Assembly (NCBI RefSeq): GCF_024741795.1
Contig: NZ_CP102950.1
Span: forward strand, 2,480,001 to 2,544,000
DNA from: Arthrobacter sp. CJ23
GTDB taxonomy: Bacteria > Actinomycetota > Actinomycetes > Actinomycetales > Micrococcaceae
Reading direction: 5' to 3'
DNA: 64,000 bases
A model generated the notes under the pieces. That model was not told the DNA's origin and did not search any database. It saw only the letters and a list, made by a program, of their open reading frames with translations. The translations under genes were made by a program, and so were the position numbers. This document shows, one piece after another, positions 55,001 to 62,370 of this stretch; the stretch's first letter is position 1, and each line of letters starts with the position of its first letter.

Positions 55001-55258
55001 TTGAAATCGGCACTCATCACGTTCCTCGTGCTGATACCGCCAGCCTTCTTCGGCGGAACAGTAGGCCAGGCCCTGATCGTGCCGATGCTGCTGATCATTG
55101 GCAGCGGCCTCGTAACCACAACGCTTGTGGGGATCTTCGTACTCCCGCTGCTCACGCTCTGGTTCGGTCCCCGCACCGAGCCGGAAGAGTGGTCGGAAGT
55201 CTACGAATCGGAAATACCAGTCATGCCCGTTATGCCGGAAAAGGTGGAAGTATCATGA
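52082..55258 (+). CDS. RND-superfamily efflux permease (CusA/CzcA-like), subunit 1
   Basis: A 1058-aa inner-membrane RND permease with the full twelve-helix, two-porter-domain layout: DTMPEFAPAQVEIQTEALGLS at the start of the first periplasmic loop, helices from residue 345, a second loop from about 555, and end helices from about 880. It resembles heavy-metal-efflux CusA/CzcA more than drug pumps. In helix 4, where family members have VDxA, this protein has VGDIVEDIQ: Gly412 replaces the proton-relay Asp, while Asp413 remains. The paralogue encoded downstream keeps both. The stop overlaps the next gene (ATGA). RND pumps of this class are rare in Gram-positive bacteria. The substrate is unknown. 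Confidence 0.88.
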   Translation: MFGWVTRFSMQFRILVLALAAGLITFGVVNAPHIAVDTMPEFAPAQVEIQTEALGLSAVEVEQLITAPMEADLLNGVAWLDEIRSKSVAGLSSIELVFEPGTDLLRARQLVAERMTQAHALPNVSAPPLIMQPLSSTSRVLMVRMNSKELSGIEMSVLARWKIKPRLIGIPGVANVSIWGQREQQLQVEVTPTQLRDKGITLEQLVKTTGNAVWVSPLSFLEASTPGTGGFVESPSQRLGIQHVLPIRTPADLAKVSVEDTNPVLRLGDIAQVKEDHQPLIGDAIAGSDAGLMLVIEKFPGTNAVEVTKNVEAALKDMEPGLTGIQIDTSVFRPATGVQDSVNSLGLALLISLLIAVALFWLLFRSWRAALIALVAIATTVTTAAAVLFAQNATLNITILMGVLLGTSVIVGDIVEDIQAHSRQAAVQQAMDLQAPPRSRISHIVRGVRTPLFHASLMMVVVLVPTLFVTGVGGSFLSPLFWSLALTLAAALLVGLSVTPVLAYFLLPPKTATGKELPAVGRGKAYYDRALGGVNSRKPLAVVAVVVVGILGIAAGSQLAGNRPLVPTMPDRTLLVQWDTMAGTATDEVRRIAGLASAELRALPGVSGVGGHVGRAISADQVVGNSSAELWVSISPDANFSETEQAVREVVEGYPGVAHNVLNYSQQTIGDMRSNLEPGFAVRVYGLEMPVLREKAEEVRQALQKIDGVKNPTIAATAMTPIVEVQVNLEAAQKFGIKPGDARRAAATLMQGIVVGNLFEQQKVFEVVVRGAVGVRDDLTSIRELLIDAPNGGHVQLGQIADVRMVPNEVVIQHDDTSRRIDVVADVSGRPLADIQRDIEAAIHQIQFPLEYHAEIPMKYSQLQAADTLVHGLGVAAILAVLLLLQTAVRSWKLALAVFLALPAAMAGAAIGAWIGAASLSWLSLTAFAAVLAIAARNAALLSARVDELWRESAQISRTDVVMMAARDRISPVLKSALITFLVLIPPAFFGGTVGQALIVPMLLIIGSGLVTTTLVGIFVLPLLTLWFGPRTEPEEWSEVYESEIPVMPVMPEKVEVS

Positions 55259-55713
55259 CCAGCAAAAGGCCCCTGCGGCGCCTGCCAGTGGCGGCCGCTG
55301 CCTGCGCAGCACTGCTGTTTTCGCTGCCCGCCTGCGCTCAACCCTCAGCATTGGCTGAATCTTCTGCAACTGAAGCGCCTGCCACGGTGGAAAAGAATGC
55401 CACCACCGGCATTGCACGCATCACGCTGAGCCAGAGGGCCATTGACAGGCTGGAACTGCGCACGGACACAGTCAAGCCGGCTCCGGGGGGCGCAGGCCTC
55501 CTGCTCCCCTATGCTGCGCTGCTGTACGACGCGCAGGGGAAAACCTGGGTCTACGTCAACTCAGCGCCACGCGTGTACGAGCGCCAGGCCGTCACAGTGA
55601 CCAAAGTCGAAGCCGGCGCCGTCACGGCCAGCGCCGGACCCGCCGTGGGCACAGCAGTGGTAACCGTAGCTGCGGCTGAATTGTTTGGCGCAGAGTTCGT
55701 AACGGGCAAATGA
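55255..55713 (+). CDS. lipoprotein, minimal RND adaptor-like protein
   Basis: A 152-aa protein with a basic n-region, hydrophobic core and lipobox SLPAC (Cys27), so it is anchored on the outside of the membrane. Residues 55-150 (ITLSQRAIDRLELRTDTV; LLPYAALLYDAQGKTWVYVNSAPRVYERQAVTV; VVTVAAAELFGAEF) resemble the beta-barrel and membrane-proximal C-terminal parts of CusB/HlyD-type adaptors. The lipoyl and coiled-coil hairpin domains that reach an outer-membrane channel are absent. It overlaps permease 1 by 4 bp and ends 1 bp before permease 2, so it is surely co-expressed with both. The likely role is as a docking subunit or substrate feeder. Confidence 0.75.
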   Translation: MTSKRPLRRLPVAAAACAALLFSLPACAQPSALAESSATEAPATVEKNATTGIARITLSQRAIDRLELRTDTVKPAPGGAGLLLPYAALLYDAQGKTWVYVNSAPRVYERQAVTVTKVEAGAVTASAGPAVGTAVVTVAAAELFGAEFVTGK

Positions 55714-55714
55714 C

Positions 55715-58700
55715 ATGCGCCGAATAGTCGCGGCCAGCCTAAGGTTCAGATCGATCATCATTGCGATGGCGGCGGCACTGATGATCGTGGGAGGCACCCA
55801 GCTGAGCAGCGCCTCCGTGGATGTGTTCCCCGAATTTGCGCCGCCGAAGGTCGAGGTCCAGACAGCCTGCCTGGGACTTACCGCCGCCGAGGTGGAGGAA
55901 CTGGTTTCGGTTCCCATGGAAGAAGCCTTCAACGGTATCGACGGCCTCCACCACATGCGGTCCAAGTCCGTACCGCAGCTGTCCTCGATTGTAATGGAGT
56001 TCGAGAACGGCACGGATCTGCTGACGGCACGGCAGCTGGTGTCCGAGCGGATGGCGACGGTCATCCCGACCCTGCCCACTTGGGCAGCGCCGCCCCTTAT
56101 GCTGCAGCCTCTGTCTTCCACGAGCCGGGTCATGAAGATCGGGCTGTCCTCCGACACCCGGTCCCTGATCGAGATGTCCATGATTTCCTACTGGAACATC
56201 AGGGCCCATCTGCTCCGCGTACCGGGTGTGGCGAACGTGGCAATCTGGGGCGAGCGCCTCCAGATGCTCCAGGTCCAGGCCGATCCGGCCAGGCTGGCAG
56301 CCAACAATGTCAGCCTGGAGACCGTGATGAGTACCACGGCCAACGCCTTGGACGCCGGCCTGCTCAAGTACTCCTCCGGCGCCCTGATCGGCACTGGCGG
56401 TGCCCTGGACACTCCCAGCCAATCAATCGGGATACGGCACATCCAGCCCATCACTTCGCCCGAGGACCTCGCCCAGGTGGCACTGGAGGACCGGGAGGGA
56501 CTGCCGCCGCTCAAGCTGAGCGACGTAGCAAACGTGGTAGAGGATCATCAGCAGCTCATCGGCGACGCTGTCATTAACGGCGGTCCCGGACTGATGCTGA
56601 TCGTGGAAAAGCTGCCTTGGGGCAACACCCTCGAAGTGACACGCGGGGTTGAAGAGGCACTGAAGCAGCTGGAGCCCGGACTGACCGGCATATCCGTGGA
56701 CACCACGATATTCCGGCCGGCGACGTTCATTGAGGAATCCCTGAACAACCTGGGCCTGGCCCTGCTCCTTGGATGCCTGCTGGTCATCATGGTGCTGAGC
56801 GTCTTCCTCTTCCAGTGGCGGACGGCGCTGGTCAGCGTGTTGGCCATCCCCTTGTCACTTGTGGCGGCGGCCTTGGTGCTCTATTGGACCGGCGGCACTG
56901 TCAACACCATGGTGCTTGCCGGGTTGGTGATTGCCGTGGGGGTGGTGGTGGACGATGCCATCATCGACGTCGAGAATATCGTCAGGCGGCTCCGGCACCA
57001 CCGGGCAACCGGCGGGACCGGCAGCACTGCCAGGGTAGTGGTCAACGCTTCGCTTGAGGTCCGCGGGCCAATCGTCTATGCCACGCTGATTATCGTCGCT
57101 GCGACGGTTCCGATCTTCTTCCTGGACGGGCTCACCGGAGCGTTCTTCCGGCCACTGGCAACGTCCTACACCCTCGCGGTGTTCGCGTCGATGTTTGTGG
57201 CATTGACCGTTACCCCGGCCATGGCCTACATCTTCCTGCGAAATGCCAAATTGGAAGACCGGGATCCGCCCGTTGTCAGGGTTCTGAAGCGCTGGTACGG
57301 CAATGCGCTCCGGCCCATCGTCCGCCGGCCCGTTCCGGGGTACATTTCCTTGGCGGCCGTCGGCGTCATCGGCATCGTGGCGGCGCCGCTGCTGGGCCAG
57401 TCACTGTTGCCCTCCTTCAAGGAACGCGATTTCCTGATGCACTGGGTCACGCAGCCGGGCACGTCAAACGCCGAAGAAGTCCGTGTCAGCCAACTGGCCT
57501 GCAACGAGCTCATGACCATTCCGGGCGTGAACAATTGCGGCTCCCATATCGGCCAGGCCTTCGCTGCCGATGAGGTCGTAGGTGTCAACTTCGGTGAAAA
57601 CTGGATCAGCGTTGACCCCGGCGTCGACTACGACAAGACCCTGGCATCGGTCCAGGCAGTTGTGGAAGGCTACCCCGGAATCCAACGGGACGTGCAGACC
57701 TACCTCAAGGAACGCATCCGCGAGGTGCTCACCGGAACCGGCTACGCCGTCGTCGTCCGCGTCTATGGCGACGATCTTTCGATACTCCGCCAGGAGGCCG
57801 ACAAGATCAAGGAGATCCTCGCCGGAACCGAGGGAGCCATCGGCGCCAAGGTTGCCCTGCAGGCCAGCATTCCGCAGATCGATGTGGAAGTGGACCTGGA
57901 CGCAGCCAACCGCTTCGGACTTAAGCCCGGCGATGTGCGCCGCGCCGCGGCGACCCTGGTGGCCGGCGAAGAGGTGGGCGACGTATACCGGGATGGGAAA
58001 GCCTACGATGTCCAGGTGTGGAGCGCCCCGGAGATCCGGACGAGCGTGACAAACATTGAGAACCTTGTCCTGGATACGCCGGGCGGGAAAAAGATCCGTT
58101 TGGCTGAGGTAGCCAAGGTTTCGGTCAAGCCCACGCCCAACGTCATCGAGCGTTCGGAGGGATCCAGGCGCATCGACGTCAGTGCCAACGTCAAGGAAGG
58201 CGATTTGGCGAAGGTCGTGGAGAAACTCAAGTCCGGTATGGAGTCGATCGAGTTCCCGGTCGGTTACAGCGCGGTTGTCCTCGGCGAATACGCCGAACGC
58301 CAGGCCGCATCCCAACGGCTGCTGTTCTATTCGATTGGCGCGCTCATCGTTGTCTATCTTCTCCTGCAGGCCGCTTTCAGAAGCTGGCGGCTGGCGACCC
58401 TCGCCATCCTCACCCTGCCGGTGGCCCTGGTGGGCGGGGTGATCGCAGCCCACCTCAGCGGCGGAATCCTGTCCCTTGGTTCGCTGGTCGGTTTCCTGAC
58501 GCTGATGGGGATCGCAGCCCGCAATGGCATTCTGCTCATCAACCACTGCCAGCATCTGGAGCAGTTCGAGGGCATGCCCTTCGGACGCGCACTGGTCCTG
58601 CGGGGGGCTGCCGAACGCTTGTCCCCGATCCTCATGACCACCCTTGCCACCGCCTTGGCCCTGGTGCCGTTGGTCGTGATGGGCAATATCCCGGGCCACG

Positions 58701-58858
58701 AGATCGAGCACCCCATGGCGGTGGTGATCCTGGGCGGCCTCGTCACGTCGACGTTGGTCAACCTGTTCATCGTCCCCTCGCTGTACCTGCGCTTCGCCAA
58801 ACCGAAAGCGCCTGGCGAGCATGGCCGTCGTCAGCCGGTTCCGGCGACTGCGGGCTAG
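55715..58858 (+). CDS. RND-superfamily efflux permease (CusA/CzcA-like), subunit 2
   Basis: A 1047-aa RND permease paralogous to the one upstream (shared DVFPEFAPPKVEVQT, LQPLSSTSRV, RVPGVANVAIWG). Helix 4 reads VVVDDAIIDVENIV, with Asp413 and Asp414 at the usual proton-relay position, and helix 10/11 has LMGIAARNGILLINH. It is therefore proton-competent by motif, unlike subunit 1. Start ATG 55715 overlaps the translation-stop region of the adaptor. Cysteines occur in the second porter loop (LACNELMTIPGVNNCG). Together the two permeases could form a heterotrimer as MdtBC does in E. coli. The substrate is unknown; heavy metals are the family default. Confidence 0.9.
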   Translation: MRRIVAASLRFRSIIIAMAAALMIVGGTQLSSASVDVFPEFAPPKVEVQTACLGLTAAEVEELVSVPMEEAFNGIDGLHHMRSKSVPQLSSIVMEFENGTDLLTARQLVSERMATVIPTLPTWAAPPLMLQPLSSTSRVMKIGLSSDTRSLIEMSMISYWNIRAHLLRVPGVANVAIWGERLQMLQVQADPARLAANNVSLETVMSTTANALDAGLLKYSSGALIGTGGALDTPSQSIGIRHIQPITSPEDLAQVALEDREGLPPLKLSDVANVVEDHQQLIGDAVINGGPGLMLIVEKLPWGNTLEVTRGVEEALKQLEPGLTGISVDTTIFRPATFIEESLNNLGLALLLGCLLVIMVLSVFLFQWRTALVSVLAIPLSLVAAALVLYWTGGTVNTMVLAGLVIAVGVVVDDAIIDVENIVRRLRHHRATGGTGSTARVVVNASLEVRGPIVYATLIIVAATVPIFFLDGLTGAFFRPLATSYTLAVFASMFVALTVTPAMAYIFLRNAKLEDRDPPVVRVLKRWYGNALRPIVRRPVPGYISLAAVGVIGIVAAPLLGQSLLPSFKERDFLMHWVTQPGTSNAEEVRVSQLACNELMTIPGVNNCGSHIGQAFAADEVVGVNFGENWISVDPGVDYDKTLASVQAVVEGYPGIQRDVQTYLKERIREVLTGTGYAVVVRVYGDDLSILRQEADKIKEILAGTEGAIGAKVALQASIPQIDVEVDLDAANRFGLKPGDVRRAAATLVAGEEVGDVYRDGKAYDVQVWSAPEIRTSVTNIENLVLDTPGGKKIRLAEVAKVSVKPTPNVIERSEGSRRIDVSANVKEGDLAKVVEKLKSGMESIEFPVGYSAVVLGEYAERQAASQRLLFYSIGALIVVYLLLQAAFRSWRLATLAILTLPVALVGGVIAAHLSGGILSLGSLVGFLTLMGIAARNGILLINHCQHLEQFEGMPFGRALVLRGAAERLSPILMTTLATALALVPLVVMGNIPGHEIEHPMAVVILGGLVTSTLVNLFIVPSLYLRFAKPKAPGEHGRRQPVPATAG

Positions 58859-58899
58859 CGGCAGAACGCCATCCCCTCATCCCTTGGAAGGAAGGCACC

Positions 58900-59808
58900 A
58901 TGTTCCAACGACGAAATCGCCTCACAGCGGGCAGCGGCGTGCTCATGCTGGTGCTCGGCACCATCACGCTGGCCTCCACGGCCACGGCGGCAGCGGCACC
59001 TCCCTCACCCGAACTGTGCGGGCCGGGCTCGGCGATCAACTACAACGCGGGCGACTTCCTGAAACCCACCACCATCAGCAACAAGTGGTTATCGCTCAAG
59101 CCAGGCATGCAGTTCACCACCACGGGCACTGTTACCTCGGCCGACGGTGTCCATGAACACTCCGTGGTGCACACCGTCACCGGGCTGACCAAGGTGATCG
59201 GCGGCGTGACCACGCGGGTACTGTGGGACCGGGACTACCAGGACGGCCAACTTCAGGAGTCCGAACTTGCGTTCTTCGCCCAGGACCGCCAAGGCTCGGT
59301 GTGGCTGTTCGGCGAGTATCCCGAAGAGTATGAAGGCGGAACCTTCGTAGGCGCGCCCAGCACATTCATCCATGGCCTGGCGAAGGCCCAGGCAGGCACA
59401 ATGATGCCGGCCAAGCCGTCCCTGCGCGCGCCGGACCACGTCCAGGCATACGCACCGAAGGTGGGCTTCCTGGACTGCGGCACCGTCTTCCAGAAGAACC
59501 AGCAGGTCTGCGTACCGACCGGTTGCTATGACGATGTCCTCGTGATCGACGAGTACAACCCGCTGGAGCCGCCGGACGCCGGCCATCAGCGTAAGTTCTA
59601 CTCGGCCGGAACCGGCCTCATCAAGGTAACGGCAGTGGGCGGTCCGGACCAGGAGTTCATGGATCTCGTCTCCACCCGGATGATGAGCGCCGCCCAACTG
59701 GACGAGGCCAACGCGGCAGCCCTTGAGCAGGACCGCCGCGGATACTCAGTCAGCCGGAGCGTCTATGCCAAAACCTCCCCCGCGGAGGTGCAGGTGGGCG
59801 GTTCCTGA
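58900..59808 (+). CDS. secreted protein of unknown function with four cysteines
   Basis: A 302-aa protein with a clear signal peptide (MFQRRNRLTAGSGVLML, cleavage after TATAAAA near residue 33). I do not recognise the family. The mature part is rich in beta-forming stretches (SLKPGMQFTTTGTV; HEHSVVHTVTGLTKVIGG; LWDRDYQDGQLQES) and has four cysteines: C40, C193, C204 and C209, the last two as CVPTGC, which could form disulfides or a metal site. A GGAAGG precedes ATG 58900, only 41 bp after permease 2, so it probably belongs to the RND operon and may be its extracellular partner. A terminator follows. Confidence 0.7.
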   Translation: MFQRRNRLTAGSGVLMLVLGTITLASTATAAAAPPSPELCGPGSAINYNAGDFLKPTTISNKWLSLKPGMQFTTTGTVTSADGVHEHSVVHTVTGLTKVIGGVTTRVLWDRDYQDGQLQESELAFFAQDRQGSVWLFGEYPEEYEGGTFVGAPSTFIHGLAKAQAGTMMPAKPSLRAPDHVQAYAPKVGFLDCGTVFQKNQQVCVPTGCYDDVLVIDEYNPLEPPDAGHQRKFYSAGTGLIKVTAVGGPDQEFMDLVSTRMMSAAQLDEANAAALEQDRRGYSVSRSVYAKTSPAEVQVGGS

Positions 59809-59827
59809 CGACGTGGCCGCATGTGGT

Positions 59828-59865
59828 GGAGGGCGGACCAGTTCAACTGGCCCGCCCTCCGTTTT
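59828..59865. terminator. intrinsic terminator between the secreted-protein gene and glpK
   Basis: GGAGGGCGG (59828-59836) pairs with CCGCCCTCC (59852-59860), extended by CCAGTT/AACTGG inside, and is followed by GTTTT. It closes the RND operon; glpK is convergent. Confidence 0.85.
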
Positions 59866-59879
59866 GGTGCCTTCCCGGC

Positions 59880-61394
59880 CTACTTCACGTCCTCGTCCAC
59901 CCAGTCCATGGACTTGGTCACGGCCTTCTTCCAGAGGCGCATCTGGCGGTCCTGCTCCTCGGCCGGCATCTGCGGCTCCCAGCGCTTGTCCTCGCCCCAG
60001 TTGGCTGTTAGCTCGCCAAGGTCCTTCCAGAAGCCGACGGCAAGGCCGGCCGCGTAGGCTGCGCCGAGGGCCGTGGTTTCCACGACCTTCGGACGGACCA
60101 CGGGGACGCCCAGGATGTCGGCCTGGAACTGCATGAGCGCCTCATTGGCGACCATGCCGCCGTCGACCTTCAGTTCGGTCAACGGGACGCCCGAGTCCGC
60201 GTTCACGGCGTCGAGCACTTCACGGGTCTGGAAGGCCGTGGCCTCCAGCGCTGCCCGGGCGATGTGGCCCTTGTTGGCGAAGCGGGTCAGCCCGACGATT
60301 GCGCCGCGGGCGTCCGCACGCCAGTACGGTGCGAACAGTCCCGAGAAGGCCGGCACGATGTACACGCCGCCGTTGTCCTCCACACCGGCGGCCAACTGTT
60401 CCACCTCGGGGGCGGAGCTGATCATGCCCAGGTTGTCGCGCAGCCACTGGATCAGCGAACCGGTGACGGCAATGGAGCCTTCCAGTGCATAGTGGGGCTT
60501 GGCGTCGCCCAACTTGTAGCCTAGCGTGGTCAGCAGGCCGTTCTTCGAGTGGACGATTTCCTCGCCCGTGTTGAAGATCAGGAAGCAGCCCGTGCCGTAG
60601 GTGTTCTTGGCCTCGCCGGCCTGGAATGCCGCCTGGCCGAACGTTGCCGCCTGCTGGTCGCCGAGGATGCCGGACACGGGCACTTCGCGGAGGAGCTGCG
60701 AGGTGTGAACGTGTCCGTAGACCTCGGAGGAGGACTTGATGGCGGGCATCATGGACAAAGGAACGCCGAAGGCGTCCAGGATGTCCTGGTCCCACTGCAG
60801 GGTATCGAGATCCATGAACAGGGTGCGGGAGGCGTTGGTGACGTCCGTGGCGTGCACACCGCCGTCCACGCCGCCCGTCAGGTTCCACAGGACCCAGCAG
60901 TCGGTGTTGCCGAAGAGCAGGTCCCCGGCCTCTGCCCGGGCCCGGGCGCCTTCGACGTTGTCCAGGATCCACTTGATCTTGGTGCCGGAGAAGTAGGTGG
61001 CCAGCGGAAGGCCGACCTTCTGCTTGAAGCGCTCCGGGCCGCCGTCCTGCGCCAGCTCGTCCACGATCGCCTGCGTGCGGGTGTCCTGCCAGACGATGGC
61101 GTTGTAGACCGGCTCGCCGGTGTTCTTGTCCCACACGACGGTGGTTTCGCGCTGGTTGGTGATGCCGACGGCGGCGATGTCGTGCCGGGTCAGGTTCGCC
61201 TTGGAAAGGGCGGAGCCGATGACCTCGCGGGTGTTGTCCCAGATCTCGGCCGGGTTGTGCTCAACCCATCCGGCCTGCGGGAAGATCTGCTCATGTTCCA
61301 TCTGGCCGCTGGAAACGATGTTTCCGGCGTGGTCGAACACGATGGCGCGCGAGCTCGTGGTGCCCTGGTCAATGGCGATTACGTACTGGTTCAC
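59880..61394 (-). CDS. glpK: glycerol kinase
   Basis: Phosphorylates glycerol to glycerol 3-phosphate with ATP. The 504-aa protein has the FGGY-family phosphate loop [15 protein letters not shown], the glycerol-site [12 protein letters not shown], and the C-terminal signature [22 protein letters not shown] 61394 follows AAGGA by 9 nt. It is the last gene of glpD-glpF-glpK on this strand, 53 bp after glpF. Confidence 0.96.
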   Translation of the reverse strand: MNQYVIAIDQGTTSSRAIVFDHAGNIVSSGQMEHEQIFPQAGWVEHNPAEIWDNTREVIGSALSKANLTRHDIAAVGITNQRETTVVWDKNTGEPVYNAIVWQDTRTQAIVDELAQDGGPERFKQKVGLPLATYFSGTKIKWILDNVEGARARAEAGDLLFGNTDCWVLWNLTGGVDGGVHATDVTNASRTLFMDLDTLQWDQDILDAFGVPLSMMPAIKSSSEVYGHVHTSQLLREVPVSGILGDQQAATFGQAAFQAGEAKNTYGTGCFLIFNTGEEIVHSKNGLLTTLGYKLGDAKPHYALEGSIAVTGSLIQWLRDNLGMISSAPEVEQLAAGVEDNGGVYIVPAFSGLFAPYWRADARGAIVGLTRFANKGHIARAALEATAFQTREVLDAVNADSGVPLTELKVDGGMVANEALMQFQADILGVPVVRPKVVETTALGAAYAAGLAVGFWKDLGELTANWGEDKRWEPQMPAEEQDRQMRLWKKAVTKSMDWVDEDVK

Positions 61395-61447
61395 GGTTTG
61401 ACGTCCTTGTCTTGATTGTTTGGGTCAGGGTTGGAAGTCCGGCAGGA

Positions 61448-62200
61448 CTACGGTGCGACGGAAGGCATGATCATCGGAACCCAGATGGCAACCAGGCCGG
61501 CGAGGGTACCGCCTGCCAGCGGCCCCACGACCGGGATCCAGGAGTACGCCCAGTCGCTGCTGCCCTTGCCCTTGATGGGCAGGATGGCGTGGGCGATGCG
61601 CGGGCCCAGGTCACGGGCCGGGTTGATGGCATAGCCGGTGGGGCCACCGAGCGATGCGCCGATGCCGACGACGAGCAGCGCCACGGCGAGGGGGCCCAGT
61701 CCGGAGGGGGTTCCGCCGAAGGTCAGGATGACGAACACCAGCACGAAGGTGCCGATGATTTCCGTGACGAGGTTCCAGGGCGTGGAGCGGATGGCCGGGC
61801 CGGTGGAGAACACAGCCAGCTTGTTGCCGGCCTGCGGTTCGGCGTCGAAGTGCTGCTTGTGGGCGAGCCATGCGAGCACGGCACCGACGAACGCACCGAG
61901 CAGCTCGGCACCGAAGTAGGTCATGGTTGAGCCGAAGCTGACGGCGACACCCGGGGCATACTCGGCTTTGCCGTTGACCAGCAGGCCAAGCGTTACGGCG
62001 GGGTTCAGGTGGGCACCCGACTTGGCGGCGACGAAGACACCTGCGAAGACGGCGATACCCCAGCCCCAGTTCACCATCAGGAACCCGCCGCTATTGCCCT
62101 TGGTCCCCTTAAGCGCAACGTTAGCCACGACGCCGCAACCCAACAAAGTCAGCATTGCGGTTCCGAATACTTCGGAAAGGAAAACAATTCCAAGAGACAT
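61448..62200 (-). CDS. glpF: glycerol uptake facilitator (aquaglyceroporin)
   Basis: Passive membrane channel for glycerol. The 250-aa MIP-family protein has six helices and the two pore NPA motifs, HLNPAVTLGLL near residue 68 and YAINPARDLGPR near 200; the Asp after the second NPA (NPARD) marks a glycerol-type pore rather than a water channel. ATG 62200 is 5 nt after GAGGAGT. Upstream frame extension lacks homology. Confidence 0.95.
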   Translation of the reverse strand: MSLGIVFLSEVFGTAMLTLLGCGVVANVALKGTKGNSGGFLMVNWGWGIAVFAGVFVAAKSGAHLNPAVTLGLLVNGKAEYAPGVAVSFGSTMTYFGAELLGAFVGAVLAWLAHKQHFDAEPQAGNKLAVFSTGPAIRSTPWNLVTEIIGTFVLVFVILTFGGTPSGLGPLAVALLVVGIGASLGGPTGYAINPARDLGPRIAHAILPIKGKGSSDWAYSWIPVVGPLAGGTLAGLVAIWVPMIMPSVAP

Positions 62201-62256
62201 CTTTGACTCCTCATTTTTCTGTTGTCGGCCCCCGCGGGTTTGAGGGGCCGTTCGGG

Positions 62257-62276
62257 CGGCGGTGCTTTCACCGCCG
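62257..62276. terminator. hairpin between glpD and glpF
   Basis: CGGCGGTG (62257-62264) and CACCGCCG (62269-62276) form an 8-bp stem with a 4-nt loop in the 170-bp glpD-glpF gap. It could end or attenuate the glpD transcript, or lie in the glpF leader. No T run is present. Confidence 0.4.
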
Positions 62277-62370
62277 GCCCGGCTGCGGCGCTCCGTCAAC
62301 TGAGGGAACACCGCAGCCCTTGTGTCCGGGCCATCGCCGGACGGTCAAGCTCTTGTGACGCAGGCTACCT

